Counted from the first letter of the stretch, positions 51,988 through 60,938 are shown. The stretch: DNA of 64,000 nt from Streptomyces sp. NBS 14/10 (GCF_002224125.1 NZ_NCSM01000008.1:62825-126824), one strand, 5' to 3'. Translations and numbers: made by a program. The notes: generated by a model not told the origin, from the letters alone.

Positions 51988-53088
51988 GTGACCACAGCGC
52001 CAGCGACGCCAGAAGCGATCCTCCTGGTCGGCGGCAAGGGCACCCGGCTGCGGCCGATGACGGTGAACACCCCCAAGCCGATGGTCCCGGCGGCCGGCGT
52101 CCCGTTCCTCACCCACCAGCTGGCGCGCGCCCGCGCGGCCGGGGTCGAGCACATCGTGCTCGCCACGTCGTACCTGGCCGAGGTGTTCGAGCCGTACTTC
52201 GGTGACGGCTCGTCACTCGGCCTGCACCTGGAATACGTGACGGAGCAGGAGCCGCTGGGCACCGGCGGCGCCATCCGCAACGTCGCCTCCCGGCTGGGCT
52301 CGGGCCCGGACGACCCGGTGCTCGTTTTCAACGGCGACATCCTCACCGGGCTCGACATACCCGCCCTCGTCGACACCCACCGCACCACCGGCGCCGATGT
52401 CTCCCTGCACCTCACCCGCGTCACCGACCCGCGCGCGTACGGTCTTGTGCCGACCGACGCCACCGGGCGCGTCACCGCCTTCCTCGAAAAGCCGCAGACC
52501 GCCGAGGAGATCGTCACCGACCAGATAAACGCGGGCGCCTACGTCTTCAACCGCTCGGTGATCGACGCCATCCCGGCCGGCCGCCCCGTCTCCGTCGAAC
52601 GCGAGACCTTCCCCGGCCTGCTGGCCGCGGGCGCCCATCTCCAGGGCATGGTCGACTCCACGTACTGGCTCGACCTCGGCACCCCGCAGGCCTTCGTCCG
52701 CGGCTCCGCCGACCTGGTGCTGGGCCGCGCCCCCTCCCCGGCGGTCCCCGGCCGCTGCGGCGACCGGCTGATCCTGGACAGCGCGCAGGTGGCGCGCGAC
52801 GCCAAGCTCACCGGCGGCACCGTCATCGGCCCCGCGGCCCGGGTGGGCGCGGGCGTCAGCATCGACGGCTCCACGGTGCTGGCCGGCGCGGTGGTGGAGG
52901 AGGGCGCGCAGGTCCGCGACTCCCTCATCGGCGCGCGGGCCCGGATCGGGGCCCGTACGGTGCTGCAGGGCGCGGTGGTCGGGGACGGCGCGCTGGTGGG
53001 GCCGGACAACGAGCTGCGGGACGGCGTGCGGGTGTGGTGCGGGGCGGACATCCCGGCGGGGGCGGTGCGCTTCTCGTCGGACCAGTGA
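51988..53088 (+). CDS. Nucleotidyltransferase (mannose-1-phosphate guanylyltransferase-like) with LbH repeats
   Basis: 366 residues. N-terminal sugar nucleotidyltransferase domain: AILLVGGKGTRLRPMTVNTPKPMVPAAGVPFL (GGxGTRLRP signature), VFNGDILTGLDI, FLEKP, YWLDLGTP. C-terminal left-handed beta-helix hexapeptides (ILDSAQVARDAKLTGGTVIGPAARVGAGVSIDGSTVLAGAVVEEGAQVRDSLIG). Such enzymes make GDP-mannose or dTDP/UDP-glucose. The equivalent S. coelicolor gene is known as a GDP-mannose pyrophosphorylase (from memory). GTG at 51988. Supplies a sugar donor for the envelope genes here. Confidence 0.92.
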   Translation: MTTAPATPEAILLVGGKGTRLRPMTVNTPKPMVPAAGVPFLTHQLARARAAGVEHIVLATSYLAEVFEPYFGDGSSLGLHLEYVTEQEPLGTGGAIRNVASRLGSGPDDPVLVFNGDILTGLDIPALVDTHRTTGADVSLHLTRVTDPRAYGLVPTDATGRVTAFLEKPQTAEEIVTDQINAGAYVFNRSVIDAIPAGRPVSVERETFPGLLAAGAHLQGMVDSTYWLDLGTPQAFVRGSADLVLGRAPSPAVPGRCGDRLILDSAQVARDAKLTGGTVIGPAARVGAGVSIDGSTVLAGAVVEEGAQVRDSLIGARARIGARTVLQGAVVGDGALVGPDNELRDGVRVWCGADIPAGAVRFSSDQ

Positions 53089-53131
53089 GGGCTTGTGCGG
53101 GCGTGCCGGGGGCGCGCCGTAGGCTGGCGGT

Positions 53132-54037
53132 GTGCCCGCCCACCGCAGTTGGACCCCCTCCGGTCCGTACGACCTCGCGCGCAACCTGACCGTGCTGCGG
53201 CGGGGCCCGGGGGACCCGGCGTTCCAGGTGTCCGCCGACGGCGCCGTCTGGCGGGCCAGCCGCACCCCCGAGGGCGCGGGGACGATACGCCTCGTACGCC
53301 GGGGCGAGGCCGTCGAGGCGCAGGCGTGGGGGCCGGGCGCGGACTGGCTGCTGGACCATCTGCCCGCCCTGCTCGGCGCCGAGGACGACCCGGCCGCCTT
53401 CACCCCGCGCCACCGCCTGGTGCACCAGGCGCACCGCCGCCACCCGGGCCTCAGACTGATCCGCACCGGTCTGGTCCTGGAGTCGCTGATCCCCTCGATC
53501 CTGGAGCAGAAGGTCACCAGCGACGAGGCGTACCGGGGCTGGCGGCTGCTGCTGCAGCGCCACGGCGAGCCCGCGCCCGGCCCCGCCGAGCGGCTGCGGG
53601 TCATGCCGGATCCGCGCGCCTGGGCGCTGATCCCGTCGTGGGAGTGGCACCGGGCCGGGGTCGACGCCAAGCGCTCGTCGACCATCCTGCGGGCCGTACG
53701 GGCCGCCCGGCGGCTGGAGGAGGCCGCGGCCATGGACCTCGCCGCGGCCTCGGCCCGGCTCCAGGCCATCCCGGGCATCGGCCCGTGGACGGCGGCCGAG
53801 ACGCTGCAGCGCAGCAACGGCACCCCGGACGCGATCACGGTCGGCGATCTGCACCTGCCGAAGATCATCGGCTATGCCCTCACCGGCGAGCGCGGCACCG
53901 ACGACGCGGCGATGCTGGAGCTGCTGGCCCCCTACGCCGGCCAGCGCCACCGCGCCGCCCGTCTGATCCTCCTCTCCGGCCGCGTCCCGCCCCGCCGCGC
54001 CCCGCGCTTCTCGGTCCGGGACTTCCGGGCGATCTGA
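53132..54037 (+). CDS. DNA-3-methyladenine glycosylase-like protein (AlkA/HhH-GPD)
   Basis: 301 residues. HhH-GPD base-excision glycosylase: LIPSILEQKVTSDEAYRGWRLLLQRHG, then the helix-hairpin-helix LQAIPGIGPWTAAET and the catalytic Asp segment GTPDAITVGDLHLPKIIGYAL. It removes alkylated bases from DNA. GTG at 53132. Read in the same direction as the sugar nucleotidyltransferase 44 bp upstream. Confidence 0.9.
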   Translation: MPAHRSWTPSGPYDLARNLTVLRRGPGDPAFQVSADGAVWRASRTPEGAGTIRLVRRGEAVEAQAWGPGADWLLDHLPALLGAEDDPAAFTPRHRLVHQAHRRHPGLRLIRTGLVLESLIPSILEQKVTSDEAYRGWRLLLQRHGEPAPGPAERLRVMPDPRAWALIPSWEWHRAGVDAKRSSTILRAVRAARRLEEAAAMDLAAASARLQAIPGIGPWTAAETLQRSNGTPDAITVGDLHLPKIIGYALTGERGTDDAAMLELLAPYAGQRHRAARLILLSGRVPPRRAPRFSVRDFRAI

Positions 54038-54052
54038 GCTCGCGCCTACGGG

Positions 54053-54661
54053 TCAGGCGTGGGCGTCCGGACCGCCGCCGATCCCAGGCACGCTGCACTT
54101 GGGGACCTTCGACACCAGCCGGAACGACACCGACTTGGTCGCGTTGTCCTTGCCGAACTCCGCCACGATGAGCAGCGTCGCCCCGGCGACCCGCCGGCCG
54201 TCCGACCGGACGGTGTCGTCCGGGATCAGATCCGGGTGGATGACGGCCTTCCCGGGGTCGGACGGAAACGTCAGCGCGTAGCCCGCGGTGGCCCAGGGGG
54301 CATGGGGCGGCGCGCCCGTGGGGCAGTTCTCGTCCCCCTCCAGGCTGGCCGCCCGTACGCCCATCTTCTTCAGCTGCTGCTGGAGGCCGGGCAGGCCCTC
54401 GGGGCGGTTCAAGTGCAGGATCAGGGAGCCGTCGTCCTTCTTGGTCACGGCGTACGCGGGCGAGCCGCCCGATCCGCTCAGCGCCGGCACGACCACCGCC
54501 GCCGCGGCGGCCGCCGCCACCGTCGCGACCGCGAGCGGGAGGCGAAGCCGGCGAGCCGGGGCCCGGGGGGCCGGAGCGGGGGCCGGGACGGGAGCCGGGG
54601 CGGTGGCCATGGCCGACAGCTCCGCCGCCAGGCGCTGCTTGAACTGGGTGGGCGCGCTCAT
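54053..54661 (-). CDS. Membrane protein coupled to an ECF sigma factor (probable anti-sigma factor)
   Basis: 202 residues. Cytoplasmic N-terminus (MSAPTQFKQRLAAELSAMA), Pro/Ala-rich tract, one membrane helix (LPLAVATVAAAAAAAVVVPAL), and an extracytoplasmic domain with SLILHLNRPEGLPGLQQQLKKMGVRAASLEGDENCPTGAP. The ATG overlaps the ECF sigma stop (ATGA), the classic position of an anti-sigma gene; the N-terminus has no zinc HxxxCxxC motif. The role is inferred from position. It is convergent with the AlkA-like gene, with 15 bp between stops. Confidence 0.75.
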   Translation of the reverse strand: MSAPTQFKQRLAAELSAMATAPAPVPAPAPAPRAPARRLRLPLAVATVAAAAAAAVVVPALSGSGGSPAYAVTKKDDGSLILHLNRPEGLPGLQQQLKKMGVRAASLEGDENCPTGAPPHAPWATAGYALTFPSDPGKAVIHPDLIPDDTVRSDGRRVAGATLLIVAEFGKDNATKSVSFRLVSKVPKCSVPGIGGGPDAHA

Positions 54662-55287
54662 GAGACAACCTCCAGGGTGTGGCCTGTGCGTTCGGCGGGT
54701 TCGGCGGGTTCGGTGATGGGCGGGCGTCCGGCGCGCAGCGCGCGCTTCGCGCGGTGCAGACGGACCCGTACGGTCGCCTGGTGGAGCCCGAGCGCCTGCG
54801 CGGCCTCGCGCGGGGTGAGGCCGTCGACAGCCACCAGATCGAGGACTTCGCGCAGCGGCTCGCTCAGCGCGCGGTGCCGCTCGACCAGTTCGCGCGCCGC
54901 CCGCTCCGCGTCGATCCGCTCCTCCAGCGCGGCGATGTCCTCCTCGTCCAGCAGCCGACGCCCGTTCAGCCGGGCCATCACCTGCTGCTCGCGGGCGCTG
55001 CCCCGGTAGTGGGCGGCCAGGACGTTGCGGGCGATGCCGTACAGCCAGGCGGCGGGCGCCCCGCGCTTCGGGTCGTACTGGCCCGCGGCCTCCAGCGCGG
55101 CGACGAAGATGTCGGCGGTGAGGTCAGCGGCCAGCTGGGGGCAGGTCGTGCGCCGGGTCACAAAGCCGAGGACGGCGTCGAAGTTCTCTTCGTAGAACAC
55201 CGCGAATCCGGCGGCGTCCGGCCGGGGCGGCGCGGCCCGGCTCGCATGTCGTTCGGGCACGGCGGCCCGTTCGGGTATCAAGGGCAC
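54658..55287 (-). CDS. ECF RNA polymerase sigma factor
   Basis: 209 residues. Region 2 (FAVFYEENFDAVLGFVTRRTTCPQLAADLTADIFVAALEAAGQYDPKRGAPAAWLYGIARNVLAAHYR) and region 4 (LSEPLREVLDLVAVDGLTPREAAQALGLHQATVRVRLHRAKRALR) are complete. The GTG at 55287 has GGAGG five bases upstream; a GTG at 55320 is 33 bases longer but without such a site. Directly followed by an overlapping membrane protein gene, so activity is probably governed by that protein. Confidence 0.92.
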   Translation of the reverse strand: MPLIPERAAVPERHASRAAPPRPDAAGFAVFYEENFDAVLGFVTRRTTCPQLAADLTADIFVAALEAAGQYDPKRGAPAAWLYGIARNVLAAHYRGSAREQQVMARLNGRRLLDEEDIAALEERIDAERAARELVERHRALSEPLREVLDLVAVDGLTPREAAQALGLHQATVRVRLHRAKRALRAGRPPITEPAEPAERTGHTLEVVS

Positions 55288-55332
55288 CCGTTCCTCCAAC
55301 GTGGTCGGTGGTCCCTTCACCCGCTACTTGGC

Positions 55333-55369
55333 GCGGCGGCGGCCAACCGTTACATCGGTGGCCGCCGCC
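55333..55369 (-). terminator. Hairpin terminator after the AlkB-like gene
   Basis: CGGCGGCGGCCA (55333–55344) pairs with TGGCCGCCGCCG (55358–55369); the loop has a small internal CCG/CGG pairing. It separates the AlkB-like gene from the ECF sigma gene downstream on the same strand. Confidence 0.75.
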
Positions 55370-55386
55370 GGGGTCGCATCCGGGGG

Positions 55387-56031
55387 TTATTGACTGGTGT
55401 GCAGGACCGTGCGGAACGTCACCGACACCCGGCGGCCACGGGGAACCCGTCCGGCCGCCCCGGGGTCGCTCTTGCGCGCGGCGATGGCATGCCGCCAGGC
55501 GTATCGGGCCGGACCGGCCATGACCAGCAGGCTGCCCGGCGCCAGCGGCACCGCCAGCTTGGTGCCGTCGTCGGGGTCGGTGAAGTCCATCAGACAGCTG
55601 GAGCCCAGGGATATCGCGGCGACGACCGGGCCGAAACACGGTACGCAGTCGACATGGGCGCTGATCCCCTGACCCGGCTGGTACTCGTTGACGATCACCT
55701 GGTCCGCCTCCCGGTCCAGCAACCCCTCGTCCACCAGCCGGGCGGCCGGCTCCCGCGCCCACACCGGGAGCGGCGGCGCGGTCGGCTGCGACGCATCGGT
55801 GGCCACGGTGCGGCGGCCGTAGTCGTACCGATGGCCGTAATGCTGTACGCGCCGCTTCAGCTGCGCCGACCACGACGCCCCATCGATCCCCGCGAGCAGG
55901 GCCGCAGCGGCATCGGGGGCGAGCCAGTCGGCGATGTAGCGCAGCCCGGGCACCGCGGTGGCGGACGTGGCTGGGTCGGTGTCTGCGTCGGTGTTGGTGT
56001 CGAACGAGAGTTGGCCAGAGGTCTCGGACAT
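55387..56031 (-). CDS. AlkB-like 2-oxoglutarate/Fe(II) dioxygenase
   Basis: 214 residues. Motifs: VIVNEYQPGQGISAHVD (Fe ligands H and D of HxD), PVVAAISLGSSCLMDF, GSLLVMAGPARYAWRHAI (second His ligand) and RRVSVTFRTV (2-oxoglutarate Arg). Oxidative demethylase acting on alkylated nucleic acids or, in some relatives, RNA. Together with the nearby AlkA-like glycosylase it suggests alkylation-damage repair. ATG 56031; 45 bp after the fusion gene stop. Confidence 0.9.
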   Translation of the reverse strand: MSETSGQLSFDTNTDADTDPATSATAVPGLRYIADWLAPDAAAALLAGIDGASWSAQLKRRVQHYGHRYDYGRRTVATDASQPTAPPLPVWAREPAARLVDEGLLDREADQVIVNEYQPGQGISAHVDCVPCFGPVVAAISLGSSCLMDFTDPDDGTKLAVPLAPGSLLVMAGPARYAWRHAIAARKSDPGAAGRVPRGRRVSVTFRTVLHTSQ

Positions 56032-56076
56032 GCCAGCACAGTAACCATGCGCCGGGAAGGCGGATTCATGGTGACG

Positions 56077-57843
56077 TCAGGGCTCCGCCAGTGCCTGCAC
56101 CTCCGCGTAGGAGGGGGCCGTGAGGTCCGTCGGCCGGCCGTCTCGGATGGCGGTCGCGGCGGTCACGGCAGCGGCCAGGGCCCTGCGGTAGAGCAGCGAG
56201 CCGAGGCTGACCCTGCGTACGCCCAGCGCGGCCAGCTCGGCGAGCGTGGGCCCGGTCGGCGTGTACAGGATGTTCAGCGGGACGAGGAGAGCCGCCGTCA
56301 GCGCGGCGATCCCGTCCGGATCCGAAAGACCCGGTACGAACACCCCGTCCGCCCCGGCCTGTTCATAGCGTGCGAGGCGCGCCGCGGTCTCCTCCCTCTG
56401 GCGTCCGAGCCAGTGGGTGTCGGTGCGGGCGTTCACGAACAGCGCGGGTACGGCGGCCTTGACGGCGGCGATCTTCGCGGCGTGCAGCTCCACGGGGGCG
56501 AGGGTGCCGTCCGGCCGGCCGTCTTCCAGGTTGATCCCCGCGGCGCCCGCCTCGTACAGCTCGCGGGCCAGCGCGGCCACCTCCTCCACGTCGTCGCTGA
56601 AACCCCCTTCGGCATCGACGGTGAACAGGAAGGACCCCCGGCCGAGGCTGCGGGCCAGGGCCAAGGTCGCGTCCGCGGTCGCGGCCGCCCCGTCCGGCAG
56701 ACCGGCGGCCGCGGCCACGCCCAGGCTCGTGGTGCCGACCGCCGGGAAGCCCTGCGCCGCCAGGGCGGCGGCGGAGGCGTAGTCCCAGGCGTTGGGCAGC
56801 AGCAGCGGGGTGGCGGCGGCCTGGTGGTGCAGCCGGGCGAAGGCCGTCAGCGGGCGCTGGAGCAGTCCGTCGGCCAGGGCGAGGGCGTGGGCCCGGCCGG
56901 GGCAGACCCGCGGCGGTGCGCCGAAGGTCAGGGGTACGGGGTGTGCGCGCTGGGCGGTCGCGAGGTCCAGGAGCACCACATCGCCCTCGGCGATCTCCCG
57001 GCCGCCGACCCGGGTGGCGCGGGCGGCGATCCGGCGCATGGTCCGTACCGGCGGATCCTCCCGGAGCACCCGGGCCGGCGGTACGTCGGGGCTGGCCGCG
57101 GCGTCCGTCGGTGTGGCGCCTGCGCAGGTCGCCGTCGGTGCGGCTCCCGCGGTTAGCGGTATGTCGCGGCCCGTCACGGACTCCACCGGCGCGGCTCCTG
57201 CGGCCGGCGGCCCATCATGGCCCGCCGCGGTCTCCACCGGCGCGGCCCCCGCGCGGGCCTTCGTCAATGCCGTTCCCGCGCAGGCATCCACCGGCGCGGC
57301 CTCCGCGCGGGCCTTCGCCAACGCAGCCCCCGCGCAGGACTCCACCAGCGTGGCCGTCGCGTCGCAGGCCTGCACCAGCAGTCCGATGCGGTTGGCGACG
57401 GCCTCCAGAGCGGCCCCATCGGCACCGGCCGGCGCCAGCCGCGCCACCAGCCGGGCCACGGCCTCGTCCGCGGCCGGGTCCGTACCCCCGAAGTAGGCCC
57501 CGGCCACCACGGTCACCGCCTCCGCGACCGCCCCGGGCTCCGGCATCCCCAGGCCCTCGGCGAGGGCACGCACCACCCGCACCCGGACCTCCCCCGTGGG
57601 CCCGGTCGCCGCCGCCCGCCACAGCGCGGCGGGCTCCAGCCGGGCCAGCTCGGCCTCCACCAGAGCCCGCCGCCGCCGATGCGCCTCACCGGAGCTGAAC
57701 CGGGCCACGGTGGCACGCAGCCAGGCGACGCTCGCCCCCACCGGACCCCCGTCCGTAGCCGGGAGTTCCGGGACGAGCGCCGGGTCGGCGAGTGCCGCCC
57801 GTACGTCCGCGAAGCGGTTGAACTCATGCGTCGTGTGCGTCAT
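56077..57843 (-). CDS. Fusion of degenerate cytochrome P450-like domain and isocitrate lyase/PEP-mutase domain
   Basis: 588 residues. The N-terminal ~340 residues match a P450 outline: helix-I-like LLVQACDATATLV, K-helix/beta block VLREDPPVRTMRRIAARATRVGGREIAEGDVVLLDLATA, and heme loop FGAPPRVCPGRAHALALADGLL. The ExxR glutamate is not present (ARVLR) and an Ala/Pro-rich repetitive insert (residues ~175–250) interrupts the core. The C-terminal ~240 residues form an ICL/PEP-mutase TIM barrel (LLLPNAWDYASAAALAAQGFPAVGTTSLG, FLFTVDAEGGFSDDVEEV, GINLEDG, NARTDTHW). PEP-mutase-type C–C or C–P lyase chemistry is plausible; P450 activity is doubtful. ATG at 57843. Confidence 0.82.
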   Translation of the reverse strand: MTHTTHEFNRFADVRAALADPALVPELPATDGGPVGASVAWLRATVARFSSGEAHRRRRALVEAELARLEPAALWRAAATGPTGEVRVRVVRALAEGLGMPEPGAVAEAVTVVAGAYFGGTDPAADEAVARLVARLAPAGADGAALEAVANRIGLLVQACDATATLVESCAGAALAKARAEAAPVDACAGTALTKARAGAAPVETAAGHDGPPAAGAAPVESVTGRDIPLTAGAAPTATCAGATPTDAAASPDVPPARVLREDPPVRTMRRIAARATRVGGREIAEGDVVLLDLATAQRAHPVPLTFGAPPRVCPGRAHALALADGLLQRPLTAFARLHHQAAATPLLLPNAWDYASAAALAAQGFPAVGTTSLGVAAAAGLPDGAAATADATLALARSLGRGSFLFTVDAEGGFSDDVEEVAALARELYEAGAAGINLEDGRPDGTLAPVELHAAKIAAVKAAVPALFVNARTDTHWLGRQREETAARLARYEQAGADGVFVPGLSDPDGIAALTAALLVPLNILYTPTGPTLAELAALGVRRVSLGSLLYRRALAAAVTAATAIRDGRPTDLTAPSYAEVQALAEP

Positions 57844-57931
57844 GGCCCGACGCTAGAGCCGGAAAAGTTCGGCGCCGCCCGAACCACCCTCGGTGGGCGC
57901 CCTGTCGGTAGGGCTTGCGACCATGACCCGC

Positions 57932-58579
57932 ATGAGCCACGTGATCAGCATGAAGACGGTTACCCTCAGCCGGACTCTCGACTATCTGCGGGGCGGCGAG
58001 CCCACCGCCCACCAGCAGCAGATCCTCGACACCATGCGCGAGGAGGCGCGGGCCGTCCAGCGCCGCGTCGACTACCAGCGCATCGACTGGGGCCTCACCG
58101 TCCCCGAGGCTCTGGAGCACCTCATCATGGGCCGGGCCGATGCCGAGGGCGAACGCGTCGGATACGCGTACTACGCCGCGCTGCTGGCCGTCCTCGAATG
58201 CATCGGATCCGACCCCGTCGACGTGGGCGTGTATTCCAAACCCTCCACCTTCTTCGGCCGCATGGACGAGGAACTCCGCGCCCTGGGAGTCCCCGCCGAC
58301 CTGCTGCCGTGCAGCTTCCTGTTCGCGGACTTCACCGACCTGCTCCCGTTCTCCATCCCGAGCCCCATGGACGGCTACCCGGCCATCGGCTACCTCCCCC
58401 TCTCCAAGGCCAAGTCCGTCGCCGACGCCTACACGGCCGTACTCGACCGCTTGGACCACGACTTCACCTACGACGCCAAACTCCTCATCGACAAACTCAA
58501 TGTGGAGCACGAGGAGTGGCAGACCGCCCTGAAGTACGGCCACACCATGGACATACTCGTCTTCTGCATCCAAGGCTGA
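57932..58579 (+). CDS. Hypothetical protein (DUF7691-like)
   Basis: 215 residues, soluble. The opening MSHVISMKTVTLSRTLDYLRGGEPTAHQQQILDTMREEAR and the block IDWGLTVPEALEHLIMGRAD resemble a Streptomyces family I recall as DUF7691; the function is unknown. ATG at 57932 follows two in-frame ATGs (57923 and earlier) that lack support. Stop codons of this gene and the convergent MFS gene are adjacent (58579/58580), leaving no spacer. Divergent from the P450–PEP-mutase fusion. Confidence 0.65.
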   Translation: MSHVISMKTVTLSRTLDYLRGGEPTAHQQQILDTMREEARAVQRRVDYQRIDWGLTVPEALEHLIMGRADAEGERVGYAYYAALLAVLECIGSDPVDVGVYSKPSTFFGRMDEELRALGVPADLLPCSFLFADFTDLLPFSIPSPMDGYPAIGYLPLSKAKSVADAYTAVLDRLDHDFTYDAKLLIDKLNVEHEEWQTALKYGHTMDILVFCIQG

Positions 58580-60085
58580 CTATGGCCGCCGTTGTTTCCA
58601 GGTCAGCGGTGCCGTGAGGCATACGGCGGCGAGGAGGATGCCGAAGCCGACCGTCAGGGCGGTGGTGTAGCCGTGCACGGACGCCCCGGTCGGCGTGGCG
58701 TCGGCCTCGGACGCCAGATATGAGGCGGCGGCGCTGGTCGCGATGGTGTTGAGCAGCGCGGTGCCGAGCGCCGCCCCGAGTTGCTGGGAGGCGTTGTAGG
58801 CGGCCGACGCGGCCCCGATGTCGTACGGCCGCACATCCGCGGTCGCCAGACCGGCCGTCGAGGTGATGACGCAGCCGAGGCCGAGGCCGGTGAGCACCAG
58901 GGCGGGTACGAGATACAGCGGCAGGACGTCCGTGCTGTCCGCAGTCAGACGGGTCAGGACGAGCATCCCGGCGGCGGCCGCCATCAGCCCGGGCAGGATC
59001 AGCATCGCGGGCGTGACGCGTCCGTGCAGCCTGCCGGCGAGGAGCGTGGAGCCGAGCAGGGCGGCCAGCGCGTTGATGAGGAGCGTCAGACCCGCCTGGA
59101 CCGGCGAGTAGCCGAGGACGGTCTGGCTGTAATAGCTCATGAAGAGGTAGAAGCCGAACATCGCGACGAACATCAGGGTGATCGAGACCAGCGCACCGGC
59201 GCGGGTGCGGTGCGCGAGCACGCGCATCGGCAGCAGCGGGTGCTGGGCACGCGCCTCGACGGCGGTGAACGCGGCCAGCAGCAGGACGCCGCCGACCAGC
59301 AGCGTCAGCACCTTCGGTGAGCCCCAGCCGAGCGGTTCGGCCTCGTTGAAGGCGTACACCACGGCGCCGAAGCCCGCGGCGCTGAGCAGCGCGCCGGCGA
59401 CGTCGAGCCGCCCGGCGCCGCGGATCGGGCGGTCCGCCGGCACCACCGCCGTGCCGAGCACGGCGAACAGGGCGATGGGGACGTTGATGTAAAGGCACCA
59501 CCGCCAGCTCGCGTACTCGGTCAGCAGCCCCCCGGCGACCAGCCCGAGGGCCGACCCGGCGGCACCGACCGCGGCGAACACGCCGAACGCCCGGCCCCGT
59601 TCGCGCGGTTCGGTGAACGTGGTGGTCAGCAACGACAGCCCGGCGGGCGCGAGCGCGGCGGCGAAGACACCCTGCAGCGCCCGCGCCCCGAAGAGCATCC
59701 CGGGGTTCACGGCGGCCCCGCCCAGCGCGGACGAGGCGGCGAAGCCGACCAGGCCGATGACGAACGTACGCCGGTGCCCGAGCGCGCCGCTGACCCTGCC
59801 GCCGATCAGCAGCAGTCCGCCGAAGGCCAGAGCGTACGCCGTGATCGCCCACTGCCGGCTGGCGTCGGACATGCCCAGCGCGCTCTGCGCGGAGGGCAGC
59901 GCGATGTTCACGATCGTCCCGTCAAGGACCACGAGCAACTGGGCCGCGCTGACCGCCAGCAGAGTCCACCACCGCCGCGGTGCGGGGGCGGGACCTTCCG
60001 CGTTGTCTTTCCTGTGGTCTTCCGCGTCGTCGTGGGTCTCGACGGCAGGCTCCGCCCCGGGCGGTTCGATGTCTTGGGAAGTCAT
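58580..60085 (-). CDS. MFS drug/metabolite efflux transporter (DHA2, 14-helix type)
   Basis: 501 residues, about 14 membrane helices. DHA2 signatures: LLVVLDGTIVNIALPSAQSALGMS (motif D1), YALAFGGLLLIGGRVSGALGHRRTFVIGLVGF (motif A), and GARALQGVFAAALAPAGLSLL (motif B) followed by GLVAGGLLTEYASWRWCLYINVP (motif C). Proton-coupled exporter of hydrophobic compounds. ATG 60085 was chosen; a TTG 14 codons upstream is possible. Co-directional with the TetR gene upstream (111 bp between them), which may control it. Confidence 0.93.
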   Translation of the reverse strand: MTSQDIEPPGAEPAVETHDDAEDHRKDNAEGPAPAPRRWWTLLAVSAAQLLVVLDGTIVNIALPSAQSALGMSDASRQWAITAYALAFGGLLLIGGRVSGALGHRRTFVIGLVGFAASSALGGAAVNPGMLFGARALQGVFAAALAPAGLSLLTTTFTEPRERGRAFGVFAAVGAAGSALGLVAGGLLTEYASWRWCLYINVPIALFAVLGTAVVPADRPIRGAGRLDVAGALLSAAGFGAVVYAFNEAEPLGWGSPKVLTLLVGGVLLLAAFTAVEARAQHPLLPMRVLAHRTRAGALVSITLMFVAMFGFYLFMSYYSQTVLGYSPVQAGLTLLINALAALLGSTLLAGRLHGRVTPAMLILPGLMAAAAGMLVLTRLTADSTDVLPLYLVPALVLTGLGLGCVITSTAGLATADVRPYDIGAASAAYNASQQLGAALGTALLNTIATSAAASYLASEADATPTGASVHGYTTALTVGFGILLAAVCLTAPLTWKQRRP

Positions 60086-60195
60086 GTCTTCGAGTGTTTC
60101 GTTGAACCGACTCCGGAGACTTTTCAACGCCCCTGGCCCACAGCTCGGGGGCGATGAGCGGACAACCCCTCAACCCCGGGGTGAACCCTGGGGCT

Positions 60196-60897
60196 TCACC
60201 GCCGAGGCTCAGCGCCTCGTGGGATGCCGGTCAGGTCGGCCATCAGGGCCATGTGGTGGTCGAAATACTCTGCGCGTGCCTCGATCGTGTCGTTCAGGCG
60301 GCCGAACACCTCGAAGCTGATGAGGCCGAACAGGTGGGTCCAGCCGACGAACACGCGGTCGAGCCGTTTCTCCGGCAGGTCGCCCGGGTGTTGGTCGATC
60401 AGGCGGCGCAGGTCGGCGCGGACGGGTTCGGGGGGCGGTGATGGCACGGGCTCCAGGCGCTCCGCGCCGTCGATGGCGATATCGACGAGCAGAAGCACCA
60501 CTTTCGCGGCCGGCGCCGTGGTGTGGTGCGGCGCGGCGTAACCGGGCACTGGGCTTCCGTACAGCAGCCCGTACTCAGCGGGATGCGCCAGCGCCCACGT
60601 ACGCGTGGCGCGGCAGACGGCCATCCATCGGCCGCGCAGGTCGTCACGCGGAACGGCCGATTCGGCTTCGGTCGCGGCCGCGCCCAGTGCCTCGTAGGCG
60701 TCGGTGATCAATGCGGTGAGCAGGGCGTCACGGCTCGGGAAGTACCGGTACAGGGCCGAGGCGACGATGTCCATGTCTCTGGCCACGGCCCGTAGGGACA
60801 GGTTCACGCCGTCTGTGGCGAGATGCCGCCGCGCGACCTCCTTGATCTCGCGGTTCATCTCCGAGCGGATGCGGGCACGCAGCGACGACGCGGACAT
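60196..60897 (-). CDS. TetR/AcrR family regulator
   Basis: 233 residues. HTH: MNREIKEVARRHLATDGVNLSLRAVARDMDIVASALYRYFPSRDALLTALI, with a C-terminal domain of the WHG/TetR_C type (FVGWTHLFGLISFEVFG). ATG at 60897. It is divergent from the reductase at 61034; two copies of a GAGAAC/GTTCTC operator lie between them, so autoregulation plus control of the reductase is likely. Confidence 0.92.
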   Translation of the reverse strand: MSASSLRARIRSEMNREIKEVARRHLATDGVNLSLRAVARDMDIVASALYRYFPSRDALLTALITDAYEALGAAATEAESAVPRDDLRGRWMAVCRATRTWALAHPAEYGLLYGSPVPGYAAPHHTTAPAAKVVLLLVDIAIDGAERLEPVPSPPPEPVRADLRRLIDQHPGDLPEKRLDRVFVGWTHLFGLISFEVFGRLNDTIEARAEYFDHHMALMADLTGIPRGAEPRR

Positions 60898-60938
60898 ATC
60901 AGCAGTGTCGCACAGGTTCGAGAACATGAGAACTGGGC

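Noticed and set aside
54679..57156. 825-residue open frame on the plus strand
   Set aside because: Runs antisense through the ECF sigma, AlkB-like and fusion genes; low-complexity Gly/Arg sequence, no motif.
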